Of a stretch of DNA of 64,000 nt, positions 1 through 9,847 are shown piece after piece. The notes beneath the pieces are model-generated. The model did not search any database, was not told where the DNA came from, and saw nothing but the letters and a program-made list of their open reading frames with translations. The number at the start of each line of letters is the position of its first letter. Positions within the stretch are counted from its first letter, which is position 1. The position numbers were made by a program, and so were the translations under genes. This DNA is from Paramacrobiotus metropolitanus (Eukaryota > Tardigrada > Eutardigrada > Parachela > Macrobiotidae): the NCBI RefSeq assembly GCF_019649055.1, contig NW_026570241.1, positions 1,006,501 to 1,070,500 on the forward strand, given 5' to 3'.

Positions 1-565
1 CGCTTCCAGTGAATCCATTCATCGTCTTGTTATCTTCGTTTTCTTGTACACTTGCAGCGCTGACAGTCCGTTTCGTGCAAAGGCCGAATCCATTCGTAGT
101 CCCCTTCTTTGTAATTCTCTGCATATTGTGCGGAAAGTCACCTACAGCGGAGCCGGTCGGTTCCGGCTCCAAATGCTCCTCCTCTTGACTGTCCGCAGAT
201 TGCCTGGTCTGGCCTTTCAATCGGCCTGATTGCTTCGGAGGTGCCTCCAATGCGGAAGACGCCTTCGCGGGCCTCTCAGACAACGACACCATGTTCAACA
301 TGGGAGCCGGTGACGGGAACTTGTGCGAATGCACCGCTGGCTCCAGCTGCGTATTGCGTACCTCAGGTCCGTGCGTGTGCTCCATGCGCAGCGTGGCCAC
401 CTTTTCAATTTCATCCATATCCAACGTGGCGCAACATATTTTATTCTCACGGTAGCGGCGACAGCGCCAACGATTAGCATAACCACCTTCCCGCAAATAT
501 TCATAGCCTTCCAAAATCAATAGGTCGCCACCTCTTTTATTTTGCGTATACACGGGAACGGACAT
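1..565 (-). CDS. FLYWCH zinc-finger protein, partial at the window edge
   Basis: A minus-strand reading frame is open from the ATG at 565 down to base 1 (188 codons) and runs off the window. The N-terminal part is a FLYWCH-type zinc finger: a GYEYLR strand, then W-R-C, a Cys pair about 10 residues on, and H-T-H followed by G-P. The rest is low complexity and rich in Glu, Ser and Pro. The start MSVPVY, the GGDLLILEGYEYLR block and the bases just before the ATG are shared with the gene at 9848-11383, which supports the start and shows the two are paralogues. FLYWCH fingers bind DNA or proteins, and many derive from transposases. The partner and role here are unknown. A GTAGGTGA sequence near 149 could be a splice donor, so the last third could be intronic. 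Confidence 0.72.
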   Translation of the reverse strand, partial: MSVPVYTQNKRGGDLLILEGYEYLREGGYANRWRCRRYRENKICCATLDMDEIEKVATLRMEHTHGPEVRNTQLEPAVHSHKFPSPAPMLNMVSLSERPAKASSALEAPPKQSGRLKGQTRQSADSQEEEHLEPEPTGSAVGDFPHNMQRITKKGTTNGFGLCTKRTVSAASVQENEDNKTMNGFTGS

Positions 566-894
566 GTTGCTCCGATTCAGCGAAAATTCAGAGAATATCA
601 GTAACAGGATAAATTCAGAGAATATCAGTATTCAGAGAATATCAGTAACAGGATAAATGGTACGATACTGTACTGAGGTCGAGAAATGACGATAGAGACG
701 ATCCAAGAAATCACAAATTTAAAAGTGTTTACTAGCAACTAGAATAATCTGATGAAATTCGCCAAGCAAAATTGCAAAAACGGGAAGGCTAGTTTAACCG
801 TTATTGTTGCCATTAGCTCTACTCGGTGTTCGTGTTCGCTACTTTTCGAATCTGCGACCGCAATCGGCTTTTGAGTCCGGTTTCCGGGTCAACC
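566..894. other. Intergenic with short tandem repeats
   Basis: No gene is seen. Bases 582-657 hold three copies of a 17-base unit starting TTCAGAGAATATCAG, two of them followed by ACAGGATAAA. The rest is unremarkable. Confidence 0.5.
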
Positions 895-1335
895 GCCACC
901 ATTCTCAGAAGAGCTTACTGGTTCCCGCATTCTATTATTCCATCAGATGACCTGGAAGCGCAAGTGACACTGTACTAGTGGCCAACGAACGCCGTCCTTC
1001 TCTCAGTCATGCATCCCAACTATCTCACGGGCACTAACGCATTTTGCCGGCATTTTTATTTTGGTTATGTCCTTGACCTTAACAGCTTCCTGGTGTGGCT
1101 TAACTATTTTGGGGATAAACCGCTTTGTCGCGGTAATTCGACCCGTTCAGCTACGGACATTAAATAAGACGTCCAGTTATTGCCGTGCAGATAATATGGT
1201 CTACTGGGATCGCCCATGGTATATTGGGGTCGCCACTACCATTAAATTCCGAGTTACGGACGGTTGGTTTTTCGTGCCTGCCAAAAGCAGAAAGTGCTTT
1301 GTGGAAACAGGACCGGCATTTCTGATTAACTAGTG
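895..1335 (+). pseudogene. SRX-like GPCR pseudogene, internal fragment
   Basis: This stretch matches the middle of the GPCR copy at 4879 at DNA and protein level. Recognisable parts are the TM1/TM2 loop (KLTGSRIL-like, 910-945), the MHPNY segment at about 1010, the end of TM3 with NRFVAV at about 1118-1135, and the second extracellular loop ending CFVETGPAFLI at about 1325. Frames change several times (near 960, 1070 and 1150), there is a stop near 977, and neither the N terminus nor TM5-7 is present. Homology stops abruptly at 1333, where a dispersed repeat begins. It is a dead remnant and the closest relative in the window is the disrupted copy at 4879-5680. Confidence 0.8.
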
Positions 1336-1510
1336 GTGGTTGATAACCACATCATTGAAACGGTACGCACTACGCACCACTGGAAATGGAATCGATGTGT
1401 GGAATTCCACATATCCCATAGGAAAGAGGGTTACGTACGCGCTTTTTGGCGTCAGACAAACTCTGCTATGGAGCGTGTGGTCTTGACGATCAGTTAATTG
1501 CAGCAAATTA
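1334..1510 (+). repeat. Dispersed repeat, copy 1
   Basis: Begins with the near-palindrome TGGTTGATAACCACAT, contains TGGCGTCAGACAAA near 1450 and TCTTGACGATCA near 1482. The same blocks in the same order occur at 6418-6570. Both copies lie downstream of broken copies of the same GPCR. No terminal structure is clear. Confidence 0.55.
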
Positions 1511-1520
1511 ATTACCTGGG

Positions 1521-1560
1521 GTAGTCTGGGATGCTACCTGGTAGTCTGGGATGCTACCTG
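1521..1560 (+). repeat. Perfect 20-bp tandem duplication
   Basis: GTAGTCTGGGATGCTACCTG occurs twice in direct succession, immediately upstream of the retroelement fragment. Confidence 0.9.
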
Positions 1561-1570
1561 TTGGGACACC

Positions 1571-1921
1571 GTGGCTATGTCGCACGTGAAAGCCAGCTCG
1601 AAGAAGTCAGGCAGCGTGGCACAGCTAGCAGAAGACTTTAAGCGGCGGAAGTACGGATTCGTAGAGGATATGGGATACATGTTTTACCCTCTGGCAATAG
1701 AAACGTTTGGAACTTTTGGGCCTGCCTTTGCTGAGATGATACGCTTCGTCGGTAGGAAAATTCGCGATTTGACCGGCGAATCTCGATCCACTGCCTTCCT
1801 TAGACAACGTTTCAGTCTAGCTGTTGTTAGAGGAAATGCGGCTGCTGTCTTGGGTACATTAAATGCACGATCGAAAGTTGGAAATGACAGTAATGATTTT
1901 GGTTGTTTCTTCAATGTGTAA
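1571..1921 (+). mobile_element. Retrotransposon fragment: C-terminal tail of a reverse transcriptase polyprotein
   Basis: A 116-codon open frame resembles the region that follows the reverse transcriptase domain in many animal non-LTR elements: FYPLAIETFG, then GPAFAEMIRFVG, a basic stretch, then LRQRFSLAVVRGNAAAVL and a stop at 1919-1921. The catalytic core is absent, so this is a 5'-truncated copy, as expected for a non-LTR element. The assignment rests on motif resemblance only, and the exact clade cannot be told. The 3' end and any poly-A tail are not distinct. Confidence 0.6.
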
Positions 1922-2028
1922 ATTCGGAATCTTTAATTAGCATCTACCAGCGCAGGCTTGCTGTTCTGTTAATAGGCTATTGCCCGAATAAAAATTAACA
2001 ATTAATTACCTCGTATATTAGCTCAATC

Positions 2029-2852
2029 TAGAGCCCTGCGCGAGCGCCGAGCCTCGGCTCGGCTCGCGAGCGCTCGGCGCTCACGAGCCGAATGAGCGAA
2101 CTGTTGTCTTTATTGTCTGTTTTTCACGAGCCGAGCCGAGCCGAGTTGTTCGTCATTGACCAACGAGTGAGCCGAGCGAGCGGCCCTCAGGGACCGCGAG
2201 CGAGCTGAGCAATACATTTCGTGCTGCCCTTGAAAAACTGCACTACTCGGCAAAATCTGCCACATACTTGGTGACGCTACTAGTTCTACTCTGCAGTGAC
2301 CAGTAGCGTCTGCGCTATTAGACGCGGCCTTGAACAATTTCTACGAAAAGTGCCCATTATTTTCACATCATCTCATTACGCCATTGCCGTTGGTCTGTAT
2401 CCTCTGCTGGATTTGTTTCCGTATGAATAAATTAATAATACACTGGTTCTGCCTGTCATAAAGTTTTGACTGTAGAGTATCTTATCGAAACCGATAAAAT
2501 GGGATACATTCAGGATATGAAAATTATGAAAACTGACAATACTTGCAATATCCACATGACAAAAATACCTGCGCAGCTGGCTGCGCTGCCTGACACTATC
2601 TGTATTAGTACTTTATCTGACTGAAAATTTAAACATTAAAATGCATAATTTTTTATTAAGTTGCTTTCGAGTTAACTGAGCAGAAAAACCGATTTGGTTT
2701 ACGAGCCGAGCGATCTGAGCAGTGAGACATGCCGAAACGAGCCGAGCGAGCGAGCAAGCGAAATGGCACGAGCGAGCTGAAGATGATTTTGCGAAAGTTA
2801 AACTACCACGAGCGAGCGTGAAGCAAGCATTTAGCGCTCGCGCAGGGCTCTA
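2029..2852. mobile_element. Non-autonomous hAT-like transposon (824 bp) with 8-bp target duplication
   Basis: The terminal inverted repeats begin TAGAGCCCTGCGCGAGCG; the right end (2835-2852) is the reverse complement of the left (2029-2046). The 8 bases GCTCAATC flank both ends (2021-2028 and 2853-2860), which is the hAT target-site length. Both inner ends are packed with direct and inverted copies of GAGCCGAGCGA-type words (2040-2215 and 2700-2845), as in hAT subterminal binding sites. No transposase frame survives in the middle. Confidence 0.85.
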
Positions 2853-2885
2853 GCTCAATCTTTGGTGTTTATCGACCGTTAGCAC

Positions 2886-2960
2886 CGATGGGGAATCGAA
2901 CCCCGGCTACGTCGTTAGATCCGCGTAGGCAGTACGCCAGTTCCACTGCACCACGGAAAA
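2886..2960 (-). other. tRNA-derived sequence (tRNA pseudogene or SINE head)
   Basis: On the minus strand an A-box-like TGGTGCAGTGG (2953-2943) and a perfect B box GGTTCGATTCC (902-892 of the 2 kb line, i.e. 2902-2892) lie at tRNA spacing, and four G-C pairs close the T arm. The acceptor strands do not pair (TTTTCCG against TCGGTGC), and no clean 7-base anticodon loop forms. It is therefore not called a functional tRNA. It abuts the right target duplication of the hAT element. Confidence 0.45.
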
Positions 2961-3455
2961 GGCGTTGCACTGCTGAAGGGCACGAGTTGCATTTGCCGCT
3001 TGAGCCTTTGAAGGAAGTCTTCTTGTCCCTGGATATCATTGAGCAACAGCTCTGCCGCCGGGTTTATCAGCTATGAGAGGAAAGTTGTTCGCACGTCGGT
3101 AAAACAGCGCAAAGTGTTGAAATCCTTTGAAAGACTTTGTGGCTGTATGTGAGGCGCTTCTCTCCTCACAGACAGACTTAGAAACGGGCTGACTATAGTT
3201 ATATATGGTAGATGCCATATGGATTGTTTCGTAGTTTTCAGCCTTTGTATTGTTTTTTTAGGTCCCGATGTCAGTTTTGCCCTTTGCTACAAGCATACAA
3301 TCAACATGACTGCAGGCAGCTATTGCTACTGATTTTGAATTTTTGGGCCAGAGAGCAACTCTTTTGACATACGATCTGACACACTAACAAATGGCCATAA
3401 GCTGGTAAATAAATAAGATAAATTCAATATCATAAATCTACAGTAAATGCAGGCA
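2961..3455. other. Intergenic, nothing recognised
   Basis: AT-rich unique sequence. The short open frames on both strands show no motif. Confidence 0.4.
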
Positions 3456-3953
3456 ATGGCCATCGCTGGCTACCGATCACTTCGGCCATTTTTATTTCAG
3501 TAAACGTTTTCGGCCGTTAATCACTTCGGCCGCGGTAAGTTCGGCTGACAAACTACCGCTTTTGGTCCAACTCGCCTACAAATTACATCCCACCGAAATT
3601 GATTAAACTGCGGATAAAACAGGGCTTTAGAAATCATAACCTCCAAAAATATCATCCTACTAACAGCTTATGTATACGTACTCTAAACATTGAGCTAAAA
3701 GTCCGCCTCCGACCAACAAACGCTGGCCATCAAGATTTAACAAACCGAACATAATAGCAGACAAAACTCAGAACTCTGCGCATAAGAAAACCTAATAAAG
3801 AAAGAGAACCTAAGAAAACAAAAACGGAAAAAGAAGCCGAAACGAGCAGTAGCCAAATTGAATTCTGGCGGAAGTGACTGTATGGGGCCGAAATATAACA
3901 CGGCCGAAGTGATCGCGACGGACGCGGCCTGTCGGGCGCCGTGGCCATCACTT
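3456..3953. mobile_element. Probable MITE with degenerate inverted ends
   Basis: The left end reads ATGGCCATCGC (3465) and the right end read on the minus strand reads ATGGCCACGGC (3949). The word ATCACTTCGGCC occurs near both ends in inverted orientation (about 3475-3488, 3520-3532 and 3903-3915). About 500 bp in total with no coding capacity. No target duplication could be fixed, so the exact borders are uncertain. Confidence 0.45.
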
Positions 3954-4878
3954 AATTTTTTTTCTTACTCATAAGGTATCTACTCATAATTTTCGGAAAA
4001 AGGGGATCCTGTTGTTATAAAAAAATATGCGCTTTTATTGTTTTGTTAATAAAATAACTGATTACCCAATTTATAAACATCTGACTAGCTGCACGGCTGC
4101 TTGTGGTATCTGTATGCTGATTAGTGATAGGTAACTGATAAGTACTACGGAGTGTGTACCATTAAGAACAGCATTTAAGTCAAAACCTCGCAATATCTGT
4201 GCAGTGCATAGCAAAGCATTAATCACAGGTTTTCGTATAACCCGTAACCGAGCCAGATAATGTGCGATGCATCATACGTGGGCGACTGGTTTTCATCGCT
4301 ACGGTATTTATCATTCAGAACGCTTTTCTGGTACAGCTTCTTACGCAGATCCGATACTGTTGTTGCCGTTTGTGTTTAGGTGTCCTTTTCCTTTCTGGGA
4401 TGCCACGGTATTACACAGCGAAATTTGGCGCCTAAGGTCAGTGCGGTGCCTTAACGTTGGCACCAACTTCCGGTTAGTAACACCCACGATGACAAGTGAC
4501 TCGTGCGGTCATACACAAGCATATCTCGGTAAGTAATGGATTGTTATAAAGGTTATAAGTCATCCGTCCCACGTTGTAGGCGAATTTAAAACGCATGTGT
4601 TTGTGTGAGAAAACTGTGAATGCTTTGACCGGAGGAATATCTTGACTGTCATCCCTGTCACTACAGAAAGGCAGTCTCGAGTGCGTTTATCAAAATTTAG
4701 TGTAAGCTGTTTCGCCAAAAAAAAACATCTCTATTACGAACTTAAGAATTCAGTGTGGTCAATCATTTATTAATTTTACCCTGCGAGAATCCGACTAAGG
4801 ATTGCGTTCGTTATAAAGGGCACTAAGAACGGGATGATTTGTGTCGTAAGCGTAATTATTTGTCAGCCAAAACTGGAA
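3954..4878. other. Intergenic, 5' flank of the GPCR copy at 4879
   Basis: AT-rich. The 89-codon frame at 4267-4536 has no recognisable domain and no paralogue in the window, so it is not called. Confidence 0.4.
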
Positions 4879-5680
4879 ATGAATATCTCCACTTTGGATT
4901 TGCGCAACGCTTCCCAAGTGACTAACTCTTCTAATTTTGCGATAACCTCCACATTTCTATCGTTCAGCTGGACCGTTGCGGTATTGTATGCTTTATTATT
5001 TGTCTCTACCCTGTTCATTATCATCGTTATGGTCAAACATTTTGAAAAGCTTACGGGTTCTCGCATTCTAATTTTTCACCAATTGATCATGGAGGCACAA
5101 GTAACGCCGTTCTACTGGCCAGTGAATTCCGTCCTCCTCCCAATTATGCATCCCAACTATTTCACAGTCACTAACGCTTTTTACCGGCATTTTTATTTTG
5201 GTTATGTCCTGACCTTAACAGCTTCCTGGTGCGGCTTAACCATTTTGGCGCTAAACCGCTTTGTTGCGGTAATGCGACCGTTTATCTACCGGCACTGGAT
5301 AACACGACCGGTTATTGCGGTGCAAATAATTATCCCATGGTTTATTGGTGCCGCCACTACCATTAAATTTCGTGTTACGGACGGCTTCTTTTTCGTGCCA
5401 AAAAGCAGAACGTGCTTTGTGGAAACGGGACCGGCATTCCTGATTAGCTCAGTGTTTGGTGTTTATCTACCACTGCCGGCGCTTACTTGCGTCATATATA
5501 TTGCCTTATTTATTGGAATTTCGATGACAAAGCACACAAAAAATATCACAGTACAGCCATCGTCTGTTAGCGGTCGCAATGTACCAATGGCTCTAGCGAC
5601 AAATAGTTCGGAGACCAATAAAAGAAGTGAGCGGCGCGTTAATCGACCGAAGCGTAGCGAAGGTCCTTTATGTTCAGCGT
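4879..5680 (+). pseudogene. SRX-like GPCR, 5' part (N terminus to TM5), interrupted
   Basis: The ATG at 4879 is chosen because MNISTLDLRNASQ aligns with the starts at 14960 and 17095. TM1 (SFSWTVAVLYALLF), the KLTGSRILIFHQ loop, TM2, TM3 with NRFVAVMRP (the DRY-equivalent), the conserved RPVIAVQ block, TM4, a second extracellular loop with a Cys, and TM5 are all in frame. After the third intracellular loop (RRVNRPKRSEG, about 5635-5670) similarity to paralogues is lost, and the frame enters a tandem repeat and stops at 5890. TM6, TM7 and the last exon are missing here. A matching 3' half lies at 7961-8243, so an ancestral gene may have been split by insertion. Confidence 0.75.
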
Positions 5681-5690
5681 TCATGAAAAA

Positions 5691-5910
5691 TGTGGTGTCT
5701 GTCGGTCACCGCCATTTAATGCACACATGCGCGGCCTTCCTGCTATCAAATGGACACATGCGCGCTGGCCGTATATACTCAAGGCGCTTGCAAACTGTGG
5801 TGTCTGTCGGTCACCGCCACATAATGCACAATGCGCGGCCTCCCTACCTCCTGCTATTAAATGCTCCCACGCGCGCATACAGGCATACTTAGGGCGCTTG
5901 TAGACCGCGG
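5691..5910 (+). repeat. Tandem repeat, about 106-110 bp unit, two copies plus a partial third
   Basis: Units start TGTGGTGTCTGTCGGTCACC at 5691 and 5797; a diverged third begins near 5907 (CGCGGTGTCCGTCG). Each unit includes ATGCGCGGCC, a TGCTAT(T/C)AAATG word and GGCGCTTG at its end. It lies exactly where the GPCR coding similarity stops. Confidence 0.8.
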
Positions 5911-6417
5911 TGTCCGTCGTTGAACGCCACGAACGTCGGTGTAAAATGTGATATGTGGCATCCATAGGCCACCGTCTCTCTTTATAAAGTGTCCTGAGGC
6001 GCGGTAGCTGTATTCATATGCAGTTGCTGTGTTGCCTACTGACATTTCAGAGGTATATTTCTTTGAAATAATTCTAAGTTTCCGTTTTGCGTTTCTATCT
6101 TTACACCATACCGGTCCATACGTAAACGATTGCATTGGCTCATCGGTCACCACCACCCCACTTAAAAACGTAAAAGGTGCAAGTCAGTTTATACTTGGAG
6201 CTTGCGACAACCATGAGTTTTTTTTTGGTTACCCATACAGCAGTATCCTTCTACCATTACACAATTTGCTGATAAAATAACTTTGAATGTTTGAACCGCT
6301 CCATGAACTTGAATACAAAGCCCGGAATACGGTAACAACTGCTCAGTGGGACCAGCGCAATACCGGCATGGGCAAGCTATCAAACCGCATTTAATAATCA
6401 CCTAATGTAGAAAACTA

Positions 6418-6570
6418 GCTGTGGTTGTTAACCACATTATTGCACGAGCGCGGGCGCCAATACCACTGAGTAGTGGTACTGGGTTTGTGGAACTGGAAAA
6501 GTTAGCCGTGATGCTCTTTGTGGCGTCAGACAAATTTATGCTCTTGACGATCATTTAATGGCAGCACCTC
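6418..6570 (+). repeat. Dispersed repeat, copy 2
   Basis: Shares with 1334-1510 the ordered blocks TGGTTGTTAACCACAT, TGGCGTCAGACAAA and TCTTGACGATCA followed by TTAATGGCAGCA. The stretch between 5911 and 6418 holds nothing recognisable. Confidence 0.55.
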
Positions 6571-7960
6571 GCGCTTCGTGCTCGGTGCAAATGAGCAAGT
6601 ACCGGGTGGCTGAACAAAATGGCCCTTTGTTTGGTGCGGTGCGCTGGGTCGGCCCAGTGCTCGATTGAGATGATACTAGGTTTATGCGAAAGAGTAACGC
6701 CTACAGCACATAAAAGTTATGCCAAACTATTAGTCTAAAAAGATTTCTTTTTTTTCTGAATTATATTTAAAAAATGGGTGGAGTTGAATAATGTCCTGGA
6801 AGCAAAAACTCAAATTTACCTAATTTAAAATTAAAATTATAGATATTTAGCTAAGCATATTATTGCTAACCACGTTAGTGTTTTGGAACGAGGAACTGTT
6901 CATGTTTTCTTCACTGTAAAATAGAACGCCATTCCAGTGACCCTGTCTAGCCAGGGAGGGAAAGATTTGATGATCCCCATATTTGATCCTCGTGCAACGG
7001 GGTAGCAGGTCTTTTAAAAACAATTTTCAAACCATCGCTTCAAAAACAGTCCTGGGTCAAACCCTTGTTTGAAAGGCCAATCAACCAGTTGCCAGTTAAA
7101 CCGACGTTTTGCAATGCACCCTGTCACGAGCAAAAAAATTGCAACTAAAATACCGAAAAAATCAGAGTAAAAAACTTACGAGTTTTTCGAAAAGTCAAAA
7201 AGTTGCTTTGTGCATAGTTCATCCAGCGCATGCACCATGCCAACAACTTTTTCCCTATTGAAAGAGGGTGTCCGTCTCTATCTTAACCAATTTAAAAATT
7301 TAAAATATCACTCACGGAAAAAAAGGGTGACGAAATTTTTTACTTTGCGAGCTGGGACAAGAAAAGTTTCGACACGATTTCAAATGACGCCATCGCCCAC
7401 GAGGAACTTTCAATTTTTCGAAAACAACTTTGTTGTTTTCAGTAGCTAATAAAATTGTCTATCAAACGAGTCTAAACAGTCTGCCGTACGTCCAGTAGTC
7501 TGCGAGGGGCAAAGCAAAAATGGAGTATGCAAATTGTTTGGCCACCTTGTTTGGCCATTTTGTTCGGCCACCCGGTCTTTCGTCGGGAAGTTACCATCAT
7601 CTACTGGAATGGTAACCGGGTAAAACAAATAAGACTTGAAGTTACCCGATTCGTCAAGAATGAAATTTGGAAAGTGCATTAAATATTGTCCAGAAAACTT
7701 CTACAGATGGTGAACTCATGCATCCGCCGGCAGTTGCCGTAACTGAGACAGCAATAATTTTCCTCGAAATAGGCTTTGGAGAAATTTTTAAATAATCCCG
7801 GCAAAAATGACTCCTCCAAATTTTTGCCATGTTCCGAGAACAGCGGAATATTTATATGTCTGGAGACCTCACCGTGATTTATCTTTGCATACTTCATAAT
7901 CGTATAAATTTATCGCTACGCTTCGGTCATGCAGTGCCCGCCAAAAGCGAGTGCACTTTC
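6571..7960. other. Intergenic, nothing firmly recognised
   Basis: AT-rich. Around 7537-7578 the word TTGTTTGGCCA recurs three times. Two consecutive minus-strand open frames (7446-7679 and 7679-7897) show no motif. Confidence 0.35.
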
Positions 7961-8243
7961 CTAGTTTAGCTAAAGGACTGTGTGCCCTTTCGGTTATCCA
8001 CTTGATCGGATTTGCCAGTTCGCCGATCTTCCTTACCATTGTTCCGGATGCCCAGACGCGATACCCATTTGCCAGACAGTGGATAACTTTCCTGTACTAT
8101 TTGGGCTACCTGTCGACACCGGTAAGAACATTTTCTCGTTCGTTTCTCCTGTTGTTTACAATTTGATTTTGTTTCAGGTTATCATCGCCTTAACGAATGA
8201 CGATGTGAGAGCGATTGCACGGAAGATACACTACAGTTTGTAG
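7961..8243 (+). pseudogene. SRX-like GPCR, orphan 3' part (TM6, TM7 and last exon)
   Basis: Exon-like 7966-8121 encodes AKGLCALSVIHLIGFASSPIF (TM6), IVPDAQTRYP and TM7 up to YLSTP, ending at a GTAAGA donor. The acceptor TTTCAG at 8177 joins a short last exon, VIIALTNDDVRAIARK and so on, stopping at 8241-8243. This is exactly the 3' architecture of the intact gene at 17095-18179. No start or TM1-5 lies directly upstream. It is the natural 3' complement of the truncated copy at 4879-5680, 2.3 kb upstream on the same strand. It could otherwise be the tail of a separate copy. Confidence 0.75.
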
Positions 8244-8675
8244 TGTCGGCCTTGAAATACTGAATTCCATGCAAATTATACCAGTTACATGCAAGCCTCG
8301 TGAGAGCGAGGCCCCGTCATTCACCTTCAGTGAATACCGGTGTCTGTATTAAATAGGTATTGCCCGTATTGGACCGTTCGCATTGAGTCCATAAAAGTTT
8401 TTCTCCGTAAAGAGGTTAAAGCGTTAATCGGCAACTTGCAATCAGACTATTCAAATATTTACTTTCTTTTAGTTAAAACGGTTTTTTTAGTTCATGAAAA
8501 ATTGGCAGCTGCTTAGTCTCATGCAATGCAATTTTTGTGAAGTAACGCACGGTAACGCTCGGTAATAGTGGCAATGCTAGCGACGGTAACCGTGGTAGCA
8601 GTTCCGATCTTTGCAGATCTTCTGCAGCAAAGGTCACCAAGTTTTTTAATGGTAGCGGCTGAGTGTAACCTCAGC
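8244..8675. other. Intergenic, nothing recognised
   Basis: Unique AT-rich sequence between the GPCR tail and a MITE. Confidence 0.4.
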
Positions 8676-9082
8676 CAGGGCCGTAGCGAGGTCCGACGTA
8701 TGGGGAGTGCGCAAATTAGCTGCGCCAGCTGCGCCCGTTTTAAAGTTCGGCCAGCGCCCACTGCGCCCTTGGATTTGAAAGCCTGCGCCCGTTGCGCACC
8801 CCTATTCCTCGGGCTTCGTTTCAACCCTGCTCCCTTTGGAGAGCAGTTCAAAGTCTACTGTGTGCCTAATTGCCAAATTTACAAAAATTTTATTCAAATT
8901 TAACACGGCATTGCGCATGCGCCACGGGCGCACTGGTACCGGCGCCCGTTGCGCCCTTAAAAAATCTCTTGAATTTTGCGCCCTTGCGCCCATACGCCAG
9001 TTTCGGGCGCAAAATAAATTCACAAGTTAGCCGAGGAGGGGGGTGCGTGCGCCCGTGCGCACCCCCCCTCGCTACGGCCCTG
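8676..9082. mobile_element. hAT-like MITE (407 bp) with 8-bp target duplication
   Basis: The ends CAGGGCCGTAGCGAGG (8676-8691) and CCTCGCTACGGCCCTG (9067-9082) are exact inverted repeats. The direct repeat ACCTCAGC flanks both (8668-8675 and 9083-9090). The interior is dominated by TGCGCCC words in both orientations. The overlapping open frames on both strands here (8519-9154) come from this composition and are not genes. Confidence 0.88.
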
Positions 9083-9847
9083 ACCTCAGCCAATATTAAG
9101 CGTAACACCGGACCGATATGCGCGGCAACCAATAAGAGTTCAAACTTCCAGTAGTCAGGTTTCAGTTTTTAATAGTTTCGAAGACTCCGCTGTGAGAATA
9201 AACACCGAGAGAGAAAAATCGCTCCCTTAGAAATGTTCATGATTTTGAAAAAAAGCCAAACAATTTCCTCTAAACATACGAGTATATTTACAACATTGGT
9301 TCAAAGGTCTTAGAAAGTTGTTGATTTTGATGAAAAGTTGGTTTCCGGAGTATTCGATTCTTCTACCTACCCCTATTTTGAAATATTATATCACTATTGA
9401 CATAACAACGCCTACCGACCAATCAAGATGCTTGGTTTGCGTTGATTAAACACTTTATACTTTTACCTTCTGCTCTTCAAAGATACGTCATTGATACACT
9501 GTTTTTCTGTTCAGTTTTTCAACTACAGAGGGAAAAATGTCGCATTAAGTGCGAGAACCAGCTACAACGGCGTTAGTCACACGATAAGCGTGTGAATAAT
9601 GATTCATATGAGTGGTACAATAAAATTCCAAGCAGCACCAAACTAAAGCAGGAGACGGTCCGTAAATCATTACATACAAATCGATACAGCAAGAAATCAG
9701 ACAATAATGGCAGCACAATGAGCGTACCATTCAAACATGAATCGAAAGCAATAAAGATCTGTACACAATACCATTCCACAACAAACCTTCTCCCTTACGA
9801 ACCGCCTATTCGCAACCAAATGCTCGGCCATTCGCTCTTGTATCGCG
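9083..9847. other. Intergenic
   Basis: No convincing gene. A 95-codon plus-strand frame at 9592-9879 is Lys/Ser/Asn-rich with no motif. Confidence 0.35.

Noticed and set aside
2886-2960. Functional tRNA gene
   Set aside because: Internal promoter boxes are good, but the acceptor stem does not pair and no anticodon arm of normal shape forms.
4267-4536. 89-codon plus-strand frame as a first exon of the GPCR at 4879
   Set aside because: Paralogues start directly at the ATG equivalent to 4879 and have no upstream coding exon.
8519-9154. Overlapping frames of about 70-110 codons on both strands
   Set aside because: They lie in and around the GC-rich MITE and reflect its composition.
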